Below, one piece after another: positions 36,494 through 44,990 of a stretch of 64,000 nucleotides of DNA. The translations under genes and the position numbers were made by a program. A model generated the notes under the pieces. The model worked only from the letters and a program-made list of their open reading frames with translations. It had not been told where the DNA came from and did no database searches. The first letter of the stretch is position 1. Each line of letters starts with the position of its first letter. Source of the DNA: Sandaracinaceae bacterium (GTDB lineage Bacteria; Myxococcota_A; Polyangia; Polyangiales; Houyiibacteriaceae); assembly GCA_016706685.1 (NCBI GenBank), contig JADJJE010000015.1, forward strand, positions 62,001-126,000. The letters are read 5' to 3'.

Positions 36494-38864
36494 CGTTCTC
36501 GATTCCGCTGAGCGCGCCCGCGCCGTGTGCCTCGCGGCCCTGTCCGTTCACGCGCCCGTGGCGCAGCTGCTCGAACAGCTCCTGCTGGAAGCGCAGCTGC
36601 CGGTCGAAGATCTCGTGGGTGCGCGCCAGGTGGTGCCCCAGCGCGTCGGCCGCGGCGCCTTCGCCAGCGTCGGCCACGGCACGCTCCACGTGGCCCAGGT
36701 TCTCGAGCCACTCGCGGGCCGCCTCGCGCTGCCGGTCCACGGCCTCGGCGAACATCTCGGCCACCGCGGTGAGCTCCGCGCCACCCGCCTGCACCAGGCC
36801 CGCGGCGTCCTGCACCAGCGCCGACGTCTGGCCCAGGCTGGCGCTGAGCTCCTGCGCGTGCGTGCCCAGCTGCTGGGCCAGCGTGAGGGCGGTCTCGGAC
36901 TGCGACTCGCGCAGCCCGCGCTCCAGCTCGGCGAGGCGTGCGGCCTGCGCTTCGACCGTCTCGCGGATGCGGTCCAGCAGGGCCTCGAGGCGCTCCTGGC
37001 TGCGGGTCTCGAGCGCCTCGGTGCGGCCCTCGGTGGCGGCCACGAACTGCTGCAGCGCCGTGGACTGGACGCGCGCGGCCTCCGCGATCTGGATGCTGGC
37101 GCCCTTGAGCTCCTCGAACATGGCCTGCGCCTCGCGGGCCCGCGCCGCGTCGGCATCGGCGCTGGCGCCCAGGCGGTCGCGCATGACGTCGGCCGCGGCG
37201 GACAGCTCCGTGCGCAGCGTGCCGGCCACCTGCGCCAGCGTCTCGGCCCGCTCGGCGTCGCGCTCGGCGGCGGCGCTGAAGGCTCGGCGCATCTCCGCGC
37301 TCATGCCGTCCACATGCTCGGTGAGCAGGCTGGCGCGGCGCGTCTCTTCGCTGCCCAGGCGCTCGCTGGCGGTGGCCAGGCGCTCGCTCATGCTGCTCAC
37401 GTGCGCTTGCAACAACGCGGCGCGCTCGGTCTCGGCGGCGGCCAAGCGGGCCACCGTCTCTTCGAGCGCGGCCGTCACGGTGCTCATGCGCTCCGAAAGG
37501 CGCTCGCCGCGGGCGTCTTCGAGAGCGCGCGCCTCGGCCGACTGCTCGCGCAGCGTGCCCACCAGCGCCTGCCCGGCGGCGATGAGCGACGCGTCCAGCG
37601 CCTCGGCCCGCTCGATCAAGCTGCGCTCCATGCTGGACTGCGCGGCCACCCACTGCTGCGTGCGCTGCGCCTCGAGCGCCAGCGCCTCTTCGCGCTGGGC
37701 GCGCTGGGCCAAGAGGTCACGCTCGGCCTGCTGCTGCAGCGCGCCGAGCACGGCCTCCACGTGGCGGGCACGCGCCTGCTCGGCGCCGCGCTCGAGCGCC
37801 TCGAGAGCCGCGCGGCGCTCGCTGTCGGACGCCTGGCTGGCCTGCACCTGCGCGTCGAGGCGCTTGGTCACGCTCTCGAGGTGCGCGCTCAGCTGCTGAG
37901 TGACCTGCTGCTCGGCCTCGCGGCGCGCCACGCTGGCCTGGTCCACCTTGGCCTCGATCTTGGCCAGGTGCGCGCCCGCGGCGGCCACGGTGCCGGCCAC
38001 GGCCTGCTCCAGCAGCGGGGCCACGGCGCGGTGGGTGGCGCTGGCGCTCTGCTCCACGCCCGCCTGCACGGTGCGCTGCACGCTCTCGGTGGCCTCCACC
38101 AAGCGGCGCGACACGGCCTCGCTGGCCTGCGTGTGCGCGCTCAGCCACTCGCTGCGCAGCGCCATGATCTCTTTGCTGGCTTGCGTGAGCGCGGCGGCGG
38201 CGGCGGGCAGGGCCTCACCCTGCACGGCCAGCTGCTCGAGGGCCACCAGCTGACGGTGGCTGGAGGCAAAGCGCGCGAAGGGACCACTGGCGGCCGCGTG
38301 CAGCTGCACCCCCAGCTGGCCTGCGGCGCGCCGCGCGAACACCGCCGCGAGGCCCAGCATGGCCGACGACGACACACCCGCCGCCGACGTGCCGAAGCTG
38401 CGCATGAGGCCGCTCATGGGCGTGCTCAAGCCCTCGCGCAGGGCCTCCACGTCGCTGCTGGCCGTGAGCGCCAGGCGCGCGCCGCGCAGCGTCTCGAAGA
38501 GCCCCATGAACGTGCCCAGCAGGCCCAGCATGACCAAGAGGCCAATCAGGTAGGGCGTGAACGACGCCCGCGGCACCCCCAGCGACACGCGGTCGAGGCG
38601 CGCGCGCAGCAGCGCCCGCAGCACCGGGCTGGCGCTGTCCACGCCTTCGAGCGTGGGCTCGCGCGTGAGCTTGCTCAGCTCGGCGTCCAGCCCCTTGAGG
38701 CGCTGCGCGTGCATCAGCAGCTCGGCCACGCCGCAGAAAAGCGCCACCGCCATGAGCATGACCACGCCGAAGGCCAGCGGGTCTTCGCCCTGATAGAAGG
38801 CGGCCGTGCGCGCCAGGATCACGGTGCCCAGGGCGCCGGCGATGAGGATGGCAATGCGAGTCAT
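36480..38864 (-). CDS. DUF802-type MotA/TolQ/ExbB-like channel protein with long coiled-coil tail (ZorA-like architecture)
   Basis: 794 residues. Four N-terminal hydrophobic segments: about 5-25, 33-50, then YLIGLLVMLGLLGTFMGLFE (about 106-125) and SAAGVSSSAMLGLAAVFARR (about 155-180), the last two with the Gly/Thr/Ser pattern of MotA/TolQ/ExbB proton channels. Residues about 200-760 are an almost uninterrupted Ala/Glu/Gln/Arg-rich coiled coil with many short repeats, ending in a basic Gly/His tail. DUF802 proteins accompany OmpA and DUF2894/DUF3348 genes in other bacteria. The layout, channel plus long cytoplasmic tail next to a MotB-like gene, resembles the ZorA subunit of Zorya anti-phage systems. 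ATG 38862-38864 overlaps the DUF3348 stop (ATGA). Confidence 0.8.
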   Translation of the reverse strand: MTRIAILIAGALGTVILARTAAFYQGEDPLAFGVVMLMAVALFCGVAELLMHAQRLKGLDAELSKLTREPTLEGVDSASPVLRALLRARLDRVSLGVPRASFTPYLIGLLVMLGLLGTFMGLFETLRGARLALTASSDVEALREGLSTPMSGLMRSFGTSAAGVSSSAMLGLAAVFARRAAGQLGVQLHAAASGPFARFASSHRQLVALEQLAVQGEALPAAAAALTQASKEIMALRSEWLSAHTQASEAVSRRLVEATESVQRTVQAGVEQSASATHRAVAPLLEQAVAGTVAAAGAHLAKIEAKVDQASVARREAEQQVTQQLSAHLESVTKRLDAQVQASQASDSERRAALEALERGAEQARARHVEAVLGALQQQAERDLLAQRAQREEALALEAQRTQQWVAAQSSMERSLIERAEALDASLIAAGQALVGTLREQSAEARALEDARGERLSERMSTVTAALEETVARLAAAETERAALLQAHVSSMSERLATASERLGSEETRRASLLTEHVDGMSAEMRRAFSAAAERDAERAETLAQVAGTLRTELSAAADVMRDRLGASADADAARAREAQAMFEELKGASIQIAEAARVQSTALQQFVAATEGRTEALETRSQERLEALLDRIRETVEAQAARLAELERGLRESQSETALTLAQQLGTHAQELSASLGQTSALVQDAAGLVQAGGAELTAVAEMFAEAVDRQREAAREWLENLGHVERAVADAGEGAAADALGHHLARTHEIFDRQLRFQQELFEQLRHGRVNGQGREAHGAGALSGIENDVSA

Positions 38865-39745
38865 GTGCGGTTCTCCGAGTGCGCCGTGCCGGCGGTGTGC
38901 GGGGCGGGGCTGCCTGCCCGTGCGGCGCTGTCGACCAGCGCCCGAAGCCCCGACGCTTCCAGCTCATAGAGGCTCAGCGCGAGCCGTCTGACGTCTTCCA
39001 AGTGGCCACGCAGCCACCCGCCCGGCCAGAGCCAGCGGCTCAGGTCCGGGGTGTCGTCCGTGGCGGACGGCAGCTTGCTCAGCGCGCGCCGCAGGCCACC
39101 CAGGAACGCGCGGTCCAGCTGCGTGAGCGTGTCGTCCACGCGCGCTGCGATGGCCAGACCCATGGCGGCCTCGAGGCTGGCGTCGATGGCGGCGAGCTGC
39201 GCGGCCTCGGGCCCCAGCAGGCGCACGCTGGCGCTCAGGTCTTGGCGCAGCCACGCCACCTCGCGCCGCATGAACGACACCTTCTGGTGGAAGTGGTCGC
39301 GCAGCGGGCCGCCCAGCGCGGTGGCCGCCGCCTGGAGCGACTTCTCGTGCACCGCCCTGGTGGCCCCGGCCGCCGCGCTGCCCAGCAGCCCGTGGTCGCG
39401 CAGCAGCGCCTGCAGCAGCACCGGGTCGGCCAGCGCCGCCGGGCGGGGCCGCGTGAGCGCCGACATGAGGCGCGCGCGCACCTGGGCCAGCTGGCGGGCC
39501 GTCTCGGCCACCACCTTGCTGCCGGCGTCGCTGAGCGGGCCGTCCAGCCGCCCCGTGACCACAGGCGTAGCGCCCCGCGCCGTGAGCATGTCGGCCAGCG
39601 CGATCGCACGCGGCACGTCCAGCGCCTTGGCGAGCGTGGTGGCGGGGTTGGGCGGTGGCCCTTCTGGGAGCGGATCGTCCGCGCGGCTCCTGAGGCGGCG
39701 CAGAACCCCCGAGAGATCCGCTTCCGGTGTGCCCAATGCGAGCAT
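38861..39745 (-). CDS. DUF3348-type protein, first gene of the DUF802/OmpA operon
   Basis: 294-residue soluble helical protein. The central segment HFHQKVSFMRREVAWLRQDL and the C-terminal WLRGHLEDVRRLALSLYELE are the most conserved-looking parts; assignment rests on these and on the DUF3348-DUF802-OmpA-DUF2894 order. It contains no catalytic motif I recognise and probably acts as an accessory factor of the membrane complex. The ATG at 39743-39745 is in the AT-rich context ATAATG without a clear ribosome-binding site; an in-frame TTG at 39790 is an alternative start. Divergent from the kinase gene at 39986. Confidence 0.72.
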   Translation of the reverse strand: MLALGTPEADLSGVLRRLRSRADDPLPEGPPPNPATTLAKALDVPRAIALADMLTARGATPVVTGRLDGPLSDAGSKVVAETARQLAQVRARLMSALTRPRPAALADPVLLQALLRDHGLLGSAAAGATRAVHEKSLQAAATALGGPLRDHFHQKVSFMRREVAWLRQDLSASVRLLGPEAAQLAAIDASLEAAMGLAIAARVDDTLTQLDRAFLGGLRRALSKLPSATDDTPDLSRWLWPGGWLRGHLEDVRRLALSLYELEASGLRALVDSAARAGSPAPHTAGTAHSENRT

Positions 39746-39985
39746 TATGAATTGGACGCGGGTGTTACCCAGGCACCTCCCCGGCGGCAAGAGGGAAAGG
39801 GGATCCCGGCTGGCTCGCGGACGCCTCGGGGAAGGGCCAAAACGCGCTCAAGCGGCGGAAATCAAACGGAAATGAAGCGAATGCGGCGGTCCATGGTTCG
39901 GGACGGAACGCGCGGGCAGGGGGCGATCTGCCCCGCGCGAGGCGATCGCCTTCGCTTCGTTAATCAGGTTACCCTGGGGCCCTCG

Positions 39986-41938
39986 ATGGCGGACGGCGAA
40001 CCCACCTTTCCTGGCTCCGACAGCCTCGGCCCGCGCGTGGACGCGTTCCTGCACACCCTCGAGATGAACGAGGACGTGACGCTGGTGCGGGCGCCGCTCT
40101 CCACCATCGAGCCAAAGCGGCCCGACACGGACGCCGCGCGCAAGGAGGGCTCGCTGCTGGACGCCGCGCCGCGCTCGTCCCGGGTGCGCCTCGAGTCGCT
40201 GCTGGGCGAGGGCGGCATGGGCGTGGTGTACCTGGCCGAGCAGGAGTCCCTGGGCCGCAAGGTGGCGGTCAAGAAGGTGCGCGCCGAGTCGCGCTCGCCC
40301 ACGTCCATCACGCGGCTGCTGCAAGAGGCGTGGGTCATCGGCCAGCTCGAGCACCCCAACATCATCCCGGTCTACGACATCTCGGCGTCGGACTCGGGCG
40401 AGCCGCTCATCGTGCTGAAGCGCATCGACGGCGTGGAGTGGGGCCAGCTCATGGACGACGCGGCCACCGTGCAGAAGCGCTTCCGGGCGCCGGACCTGCT
40501 GGAGTGGAACCTGGACGTGATGGCGCGGGTCTGCGACGCGGTGCACTTCGCGCACGCGCGCGGCTTCATCCACCGCGACCTCAAGCCCGAGAACGTGCTC
40601 ATCGGCGAGCTGGGCGAGGTCTACGTGGCCGACTGGGGCATCGCGGTGACCACACGCGACGACCAGCACATCGTGCCGCACGCGCGGGACGCGAAAGAGA
40701 TCGCCGGGACGCCGGCGTACATGGCGCCCGAGATGCTGGGCGGCGAGGTCTCGCGCATCGGCGAGAAGACCGACGTGTATCTCTTGGGTGGCATCCTGCA
40801 CGAGATCCTGAGCGGGCATCCGCCGCACCGCGGCAAGGACCTGCGCGAGATGATCACCAGCATCTTGATGGACGTTCTGCCGCTGCCGGACAGCGTGCCG
40901 CCGGCGCTGCGGGCCATCACGGCGCGCGCGCTCGACTGCGACCCGGACGCGCGCTTCGAGAGCCCGCTGCAGCTGCGCCTGGCGCTCGAGGGCTACCTGC
41001 GGCACCGCGGCTCCGAGCGTATCGCGCAGCGCGCCCTCGAGCGGCTGGCGGAGCTGGAGGCGTGCCTCGCGCAGCTCGACGGAACGGAAGAGCAGGCGCA
41101 GCGCATCCACGGGCTGGTGTCGGAGTGCCGCTTCGGCTTCCGCGAGGCGCTGGCCCAGTGGCCCGACAACGAGGCCGCGCGCGTGGGCTTGCGGCGCACG
41201 CTGACGGTCATCGTGGAGCACCTGGTCAGCACCGGAGACCCGAAGGCGGCGCGTGCGTACCTGTCGGAGCTGGACGTCTCCGATGCGGCGCTGACCGCGC
41301 GCGTGAGCGCCGCCGAGGCCCAGCTGCTGGAGCGCGAGGGGCGCCTGCGCGCGCTCGAACGGCAGAACGACCAGCGCACGGGCATGCGCACGCGCACGTT
41401 CATCGCGGTCATCACCGGCCTGGTCTGGACGCTCACGCCCATCGTGGGTGGCGAGCTCCTGGGGCCCGCGCTCGGCTACCCGCGCCCCACCTTCGGGCCG
41501 CTCTACGCCATCCCCACCATCTGCCTCTTCCTGCTCATGGGGGTGGGCTACTGGGCGCGCGAGTCGCTCATGGCCACGCCGCTCAACCAGCGCTTCGGGC
41601 TGTCCATCATGGCGCTCTTGGTGCTCCAGCCGGGGCTCATCTACATCGGCGAGCGCAACGGGCTCGACGTCGACGTGGTGCTCACGCTGCTGTTCGCCTA
41701 CTGGACCTCGCTCTCCACCATGGCGGCTATCTCGCTGCACCCGCAGTTGGCGCTCATGGCCGTGGGCTACGCCATCACCACCGCGCTGTCGTTGCACTTC
41801 CCCGAGCACAACCTGCGCCTGGTGGCCTTCGGCAACTTCGTGTTCACGCTGAACCTGCTGTGGATGGGCCAGCCGGTGCTGCGCGAGGACCGGGCCCGGC
41901 GTCGTGAGCAGCGCCGGTCGTCGCTGCCGCCGCGCTGA
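39986..41938 (+). CDS. Ser/Thr protein kinase with six C-terminal membrane segments
   Basis: 650 residues. Kinase domain (about 68-330): LLGEGGMGVVYLAEQES, KVAVKKVRAES, catalytic loop FIHRDLKPENVLIGEL, but the magnesium motif is DWGIAV in place of DFG, then IAGTPAYMAPEML and KTDVYLLGGILHEILSGHPP. A TPR-like helical region (about 345-460) leads to six hydrophobic helices (about 470-635: TFIAVITGLVWTLTPIVGG through LVAFGNFVFTLNLLWMG), where most bacterial kinases have one. It could phosphorylate targets in response to a membrane signal. Divergent from the DUF3348-DUF802 operon, with a 240-bp gap containing the near-palindrome at 39937-39955 and no gene. Confidence 0.88.
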   Translation: MADGEPTFPGSDSLGPRVDAFLHTLEMNEDVTLVRAPLSTIEPKRPDTDAARKEGSLLDAAPRSSRVRLESLLGEGGMGVVYLAEQESLGRKVAVKKVRAESRSPTSITRLLQEAWVIGQLEHPNIIPVYDISASDSGEPLIVLKRIDGVEWGQLMDDAATVQKRFRAPDLLEWNLDVMARVCDAVHFAHARGFIHRDLKPENVLIGELGEVYVADWGIAVTTRDDQHIVPHARDAKEIAGTPAYMAPEMLGGEVSRIGEKTDVYLLGGILHEILSGHPPHRGKDLREMITSILMDVLPLPDSVPPALRAITARALDCDPDARFESPLQLRLALEGYLRHRGSERIAQRALERLAELEACLAQLDGTEEQAQRIHGLVSECRFGFREALAQWPDNEAARVGLRRTLTVIVEHLVSTGDPKAARAYLSELDVSDAALTARVSAAEAQLLEREGRLRALERQNDQRTGMRTRTFIAVITGLVWTLTPIVGGELLGPALGYPRPTFGPLYAIPTICLFLLMGVGYWARESLMATPLNQRFGLSIMALLVLQPGLIYIGERNGLDVDVVLTLLFAYWTSLSTMAAISLHPQLALMAVGYAITTALSLHFPEHNLRLVAFGNFVFTLNLLWMGQPVLREDRARRREQRRSSLPPR

Positions 41939-41954
41939 GCCTCTCACGCGCGCT

Positions 41955-42329
41955 TCACCAGATGGTCTGGACCGGGTAGCTGGCGATCATGGGGTCGAGA
42001 GTCACGACGGGAATCCCTTCCTCCAAGGCCTGACAGACGAGCATTCGATCGAAAGGGTCTCGATGGATTGGCGGCAGCTTCGACAAGCGTTTGCAGTCGC
42101 CAAAAAGAACGAGTCGCTGAAGGAACCCTGCTTCTGCGACCACGCTCTGCAGGTTGTCGGGTGCCTCCAGCCTTCCAAGCGCACGTTTCACTGCGATCTC
42201 CCACGCGGAGACGACGCTGACGAGGACGTCGTTGGTTTCGTCCACGATGACCTCTCGAGCGGAAGGTGACAGTCTCTCGTCATCCGCGAGGGCCCAGAGG
42301 AGCGCGTGGGTATCGAGCAGGACTCTCAC
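41955..42329 (-). CDS. PIN-domain toxin (VapC type)
   Basis: 124 residues from a GTG (42327-42329) overlapping the antitoxin stop as GTGA. PIN-domain acidic residues are present: Asp6 in VLLDTHALLWAL, Glu in VVSAWEIAVKRAL, Asp pair in DPFDRMLVCQALE, and Asp in VVTLDPMIASY. This is the VapC subgroup with DTHALLW and DPFDR, a magnesium-dependent ribonuclease normally paired with a Phd/YefM-like antitoxin, as found here directly upstream. Convergent with the kinase gene. Confidence 0.92.
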   Translation of the reverse strand: MRVLLDTHALLWALADDERLSPSAREVIVDETNDVLVSVVSAWEIAVKRALGRLEAPDNLQSVVAEAGFLQRLVLFGDCKRLSKLPPIHRDPFDRMLVCQALEEGIPVVTLDPMIASYPVQTIW

Positions 42330-42565
42330 GACCGTCCCTCCCAAGCGTCGAGGTCTTGGCGGTCGAGGGGCTCATCGAACTCTTCGGACATCTGGACCTG
42401 CCCCCGCCACTGTCCCAGCTTGCGCTTGGCCGGGGGAAGCACGGGCACGAGACGTACGACGGGAACTCCTGCTCGCGCGATGATGACCTCCTCGCCGCGG
42501 AGCGCTCGCTCCACGAGCCGGGAGAGCTCCGTCTTTGCCTCATGCATGTTCACCGGGTCGGTCAT
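42326..42565 (-). CDS. Phd/YefM-family antitoxin
   Basis: 79 residues. The N-terminal DNA-binding core is typical for Phd/YefM (VNMHEAKTELSRLVERAL, EEVIIARAGVPVVRLVPV), and the acidic C-terminal tail (EEFDEPLDRQDLDAWEG) would wrap the PIN toxin encoded next. The ATG at 42563-42565 is chosen because the family begins a few residues before NMHEAK. A 15-bp palindrome abuts the start and is the likely autoregulatory site. Confidence 0.9.
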   Translation of the reverse strand: MTDPVNMHEAKTELSRLVERALRGEEVIIARAGVPVVRLVPVLPPAKRKLGQWRGQVQMSEEFDEPLDRQDLDAWEGRS

Positions 42566-42567
42566 GC

Positions 42568-42582
42568 TAGCTAGTCTAGCTA
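42568..42582. promoter_or_regulatory. Autoregulatory operator of the toxin-antitoxin pair
   Basis: TAGCTAG-T-CTAGCTA, a perfect 15-bp palindrome two bases upstream of the antitoxin start, placed to block transcription or translation initiation when bound by the antitoxin-toxin complex. Confidence 0.6.
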
Positions 42583-42654
42583 AGGGGTCTCGGGCTGTCA
42601 CCCGGCCCTCGCGCTCGCGTTGTTGCACCCGCGTTTCGTGCCACAACCACCCGC

Positions 42655-43545
42655 ATGACGGCCCTGCCGGAGAACGCCCCCATCTTCGACCTGATGCTGG
42701 GCATCCCCAGCGTGCACCAGAAGGAGTCGTACGACTTCATGCGGCCGCTCTTCCGGGACGCGGAGAGCCTGCGCTCGTTCGAGTTCCCGGCGGAGTACAT
42801 GTTCAAGGACTACCCGCGCATTGGGCCCCAGGAGGACTACGCGGCCTACACGGTGGGGCTCATGGACGCGGTGGGCATCCGCGCCGCGCTGCTGGGGGTG
42901 AGCGCTCGCAACGAGGTGGCCCTGCGCGCGCTGCGCGACTACCCCACGCGCTTCGTGCCCGAGATGATGGTGCAGCCCAACGGGGGCATGGAGGCGGTGC
43001 GCGAGGTGCAGCGCATGGACGACCTCCATGGCCTGGCCGCCGTGAGCGCGTTCCCGAGCGGCTACTTCCCGCAGGTGCCCATCGCCGACAAGGCCTTCTT
43101 CCCGCTCTACGCGTGCCTGGTGGAGCGCAAGCTGCCGTTCTTCGTGTGCGTGGGCGTGCCGGGGCCGCGCATCCCCATGGAGCCGCAGCTGGTGGAGCAA
43201 CTGGACGAGCTCGCCTGGTTCTTCCCGGACCTCACCATCGTGATGCGCCACGGGGCCGAGCCGTGGGCCGACCTGGCCGTGAAGCTCATGCTCAAGTACC
43301 CGAACCTGTACTACTCCACGAGCGCCTTCGCCCCGCGGCACTACCCGAAGGTCATCGTGGACTACGCCAACACGCGGGGGGCCGACAAGATCCTCTACGC
43401 AGGCTACTTCCCGGCCGGACTCACCCTCGAGCGCATCATCGGGGAGCTGCCGCAGGTGCCCTTCCTGCCGCACGTCTGGCCCAAGTTCCTGTACCAGAAC
43501 GCCTGTCGCGTCCTCAAACGGGTACCCACAGATTTTCCTGTCTGA
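42655..43545 (+). CDS. Amidohydrolase-2 family (COG2159) metal-dependent hydrolase or decarboxylase
   Basis: 296 residues with the TIM-barrel amidohydrolase-2 pattern: IFDLMLGIPSV replacing the usual DxHxH start, DYPTRFVPEMMVQPNGGMEA, FPSGYFPQVPIADKAFFPLY, FPDLTIVMRHGAEPWADLAV with a conserved metal-side His, and DKILYAGYFPAGLTLERI where family members have the catalytic Asp. The missing DxHxH and altered late motif suggest reduced metal binding, so catalysis is uncertain. Relatives include aminocarboxymuconate-semialdehyde decarboxylase-like and steroid-degradation enzymes. Followed at 42 bp by an SDR gene on the same strand. Confidence 0.8.
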   Translation: MTALPENAPIFDLMLGIPSVHQKESYDFMRPLFRDAESLRSFEFPAEYMFKDYPRIGPQEDYAAYTVGLMDAVGIRAALLGVSARNEVALRALRDYPTRFVPEMMVQPNGGMEAVREVQRMDDLHGLAAVSAFPSGYFPQVPIADKAFFPLYACLVERKLPFFVCVGVPGPRIPMEPQLVEQLDELAWFFPDLTIVMRHGAEPWADLAVKLMLKYPNLYYSTSAFAPRHYPKVIVDYANTRGADKILYAGYFPAGLTLERIIGELPQVPFLPHVWPKFLYQNACRVLKRVPTDFPV

Positions 43546-43587
43546 GCCGACATGGGGTAAAGAGGGCTTCCCACACGGAGTCATGAG

Positions 43588-44352
43588 ATGAACCTGAACG
43601 ACACAGTGGCGTTGGTCACCGGCGGCGCCTCCGGCCTGGGCGAGGCGACCGCCCGGCGCTTCGTCGCTGCCGGCGCGAAGGTGGTGGTGGTCGACCTGAA
43701 CGACGAGCGTGGCAACGCGCTGCAGCGCGAGCTCGACGGGAGCATCACGTACGTGAAGGGCAACGTGGCCGACCCGGAGGACATCGGGCGCGCCGTGGCC
43801 GCCGCCGAGGCCATGGGCCCGCTGCGCGTGGCCGTGAGCTGCGCTGGCGTGGGCGTGGCCATGAAGGTGGTGGGCCGCGAGAACCAGCCCCACGACCTGG
43901 CCACGTTCCAGAAGATCATGACCGTGAACCTGGTGGGCACGTTCAACGTGCTGCGCCTGGCGGCGGCCTCCATGTGCAAGAACGAGCTCATCGGCGAGGA
44001 GCGCGGCGTGGTCATCAACACCGCGTCCATCGCCGCCTATGACGGGCAGATTGGGCAGATTGCCTACGCCGCGTCCAAGGGCGGCGTGGTGGGGCTCACG
44101 CTCCCGGCGGCGCGCGACCTGTCGAAGAACAACGTGCGCGTCATGACCATCGCGCCGGGCCTCTTCAAGACGCCGCTGCTGCTGGCGCTGCCCGAGCCGG
44201 CGCTCGTGTCGCTGGGCCAGAGCGTGCCCAACCCCAGCCGCCTGGGCGACCCTTCCGAATATGCGCAGCTGGCGCAGCAGATCGTCGAGAACCCCTACCT
44301 GAACGGCGAGGTCATTCGCATCGACGCCGCGCTCCGGATGCCACCGCGATGA
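43588..44352 (+). CDS. Short-chain dehydrogenase/reductase, HSD10-like
   Basis: 254-residue classical SDR. Cofactor motif VTGGASGLGEATARRF (residues 10-25) with VVVVDLND indicating NAD preference, NNAG-equivalent SCAGVG, and catalytic Ser-Tyr-Lys in INTASIAAYDGQIGQIAYAASKGG positions (written here as the pieces INTASIAAYDG and IAYAASKGG). The pattern, including QIGQIAYAASKGG and a C-terminal IRIDAALRMPPR, is that of 17-beta-HSD10/3-hydroxyacyl-CoA dehydrogenase type 2. GGAG lies seven bases upstream of the ATG at 43588. Stop overlaps the next gene (ATGA). Confidence 0.92.
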   Translation: MNLNDTVALVTGGASGLGEATARRFVAAGAKVVVVDLNDERGNALQRELDGSITYVKGNVADPEDIGRAVAAAEAMGPLRVAVSCAGVGVAMKVVGRENQPHDLATFQKIMTVNLVGTFNVLRLAAASMCKNELIGEERGVVINTASIAAYDGQIGQIAYAASKGGVVGLTLPAARDLSKNNVRVMTIAPGLFKTPLLLALPEPALVSLGQSVPNPSRLGDPSEYAQLAQQIVENPYLNGEVIRIDAALRMPPR

Positions 44353-44990
44353 GCACACACCACCACCCCCTCGCGAAGCTCGGCTTCGCCCTCCTGGTCC
44401 TCGGTGCCGCCCTCAGCGTGGGCTGCGGCGGAAGCGTGAGCGGCAGCCTGCGCGACGCCGAAGACGCGGGCAGCGCGCCCGCCGGCATGAGCGTGGTCTA
44501 CGACGACCACTCGGCCGGCTTCGGCGGCGAGCGCATCGAGCTGGACGCCGAGGGCGTGCTCACGCTGCGCCGCTACCGGCCCGCGCTGGGCGGTGAGCCC
44601 GAGGTGGCCGCCACGGTGCGCGGGCAGCTCGCGCCCGAGCGGCGCATGGAGCTCATCACGCTGCTGGTGGAGATCGAGGCGTGGAGCCAGCACGACATGC
44701 CCGAGACGTCCATCAACGACGCGCGCGCCTCGCTCGAGCTGCGCGTGGGCAGCGACCGCTCGCGCATCTGGGAGTGGGCCGACGACCTGGATGCCAACGA
44801 GCGCCTGAGCCGCGTGGAGCGGCTGCTGATGCGCTTCGCGGCGGACCTCGAAGCCGAGACGGCGGGCGGCGAAGGCGCGCCCACCAGCGGCGGTGAAGCC
44901 CCGGTGGAAGGCGAAGAGCCGAACGACGAGCGCGCCGTTCCGGGGGTGGCCCCGGTGCAGATCACCGACCAGACGCGTCCGCGCCGATGA
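44349..44990 (+). CDS. Lipoprotein of unknown function
   Basis: 213 residues. Lipobox signal FALLVLGAALSVGCGGS (Cys about 26). The mature domain (residues 45-160) begins MSVVYDDHSAGFGGERIELD, reads like a beta-rich domain that scores a numeric or threshold feature, and ends with helices (DLDANERLSRVERLLMRFAA); the last 50 residues are Glu/Gly/Pro-rich. No family recognised. It is locked between the SDR and MATE genes by ATGA overlaps on both sides, so it is translationally coupled to them. Confidence 0.75.
   Translation: MSTHHHPLAKLGFALLVLGAALSVGCGGSVSGSLRDAEDAGSAPAGMSVVYDDHSAGFGGERIELDAEGVLTLRRYRPALGGEPEVAATVRGQLAPERRMELITLLVEIEAWSQHDMPETSINDARASLELRVGSDRSRIWEWADDLDANERLSRVERLLMRFAADLEAETAGGEGAPTSGGEAPVEGEEPNDERAVPGVAPVQITDQTRPRR

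Noticed and set aside
39937..39955. GCGA-GGCGATCGCC-TTCGC palindrome between the kinase and DUF3348 genes
   Set aside because: GGCGATCGCC is a common self-complementary word in GC-rich DNA and has no support as an operator; kept only as a remark in the kinase entry.
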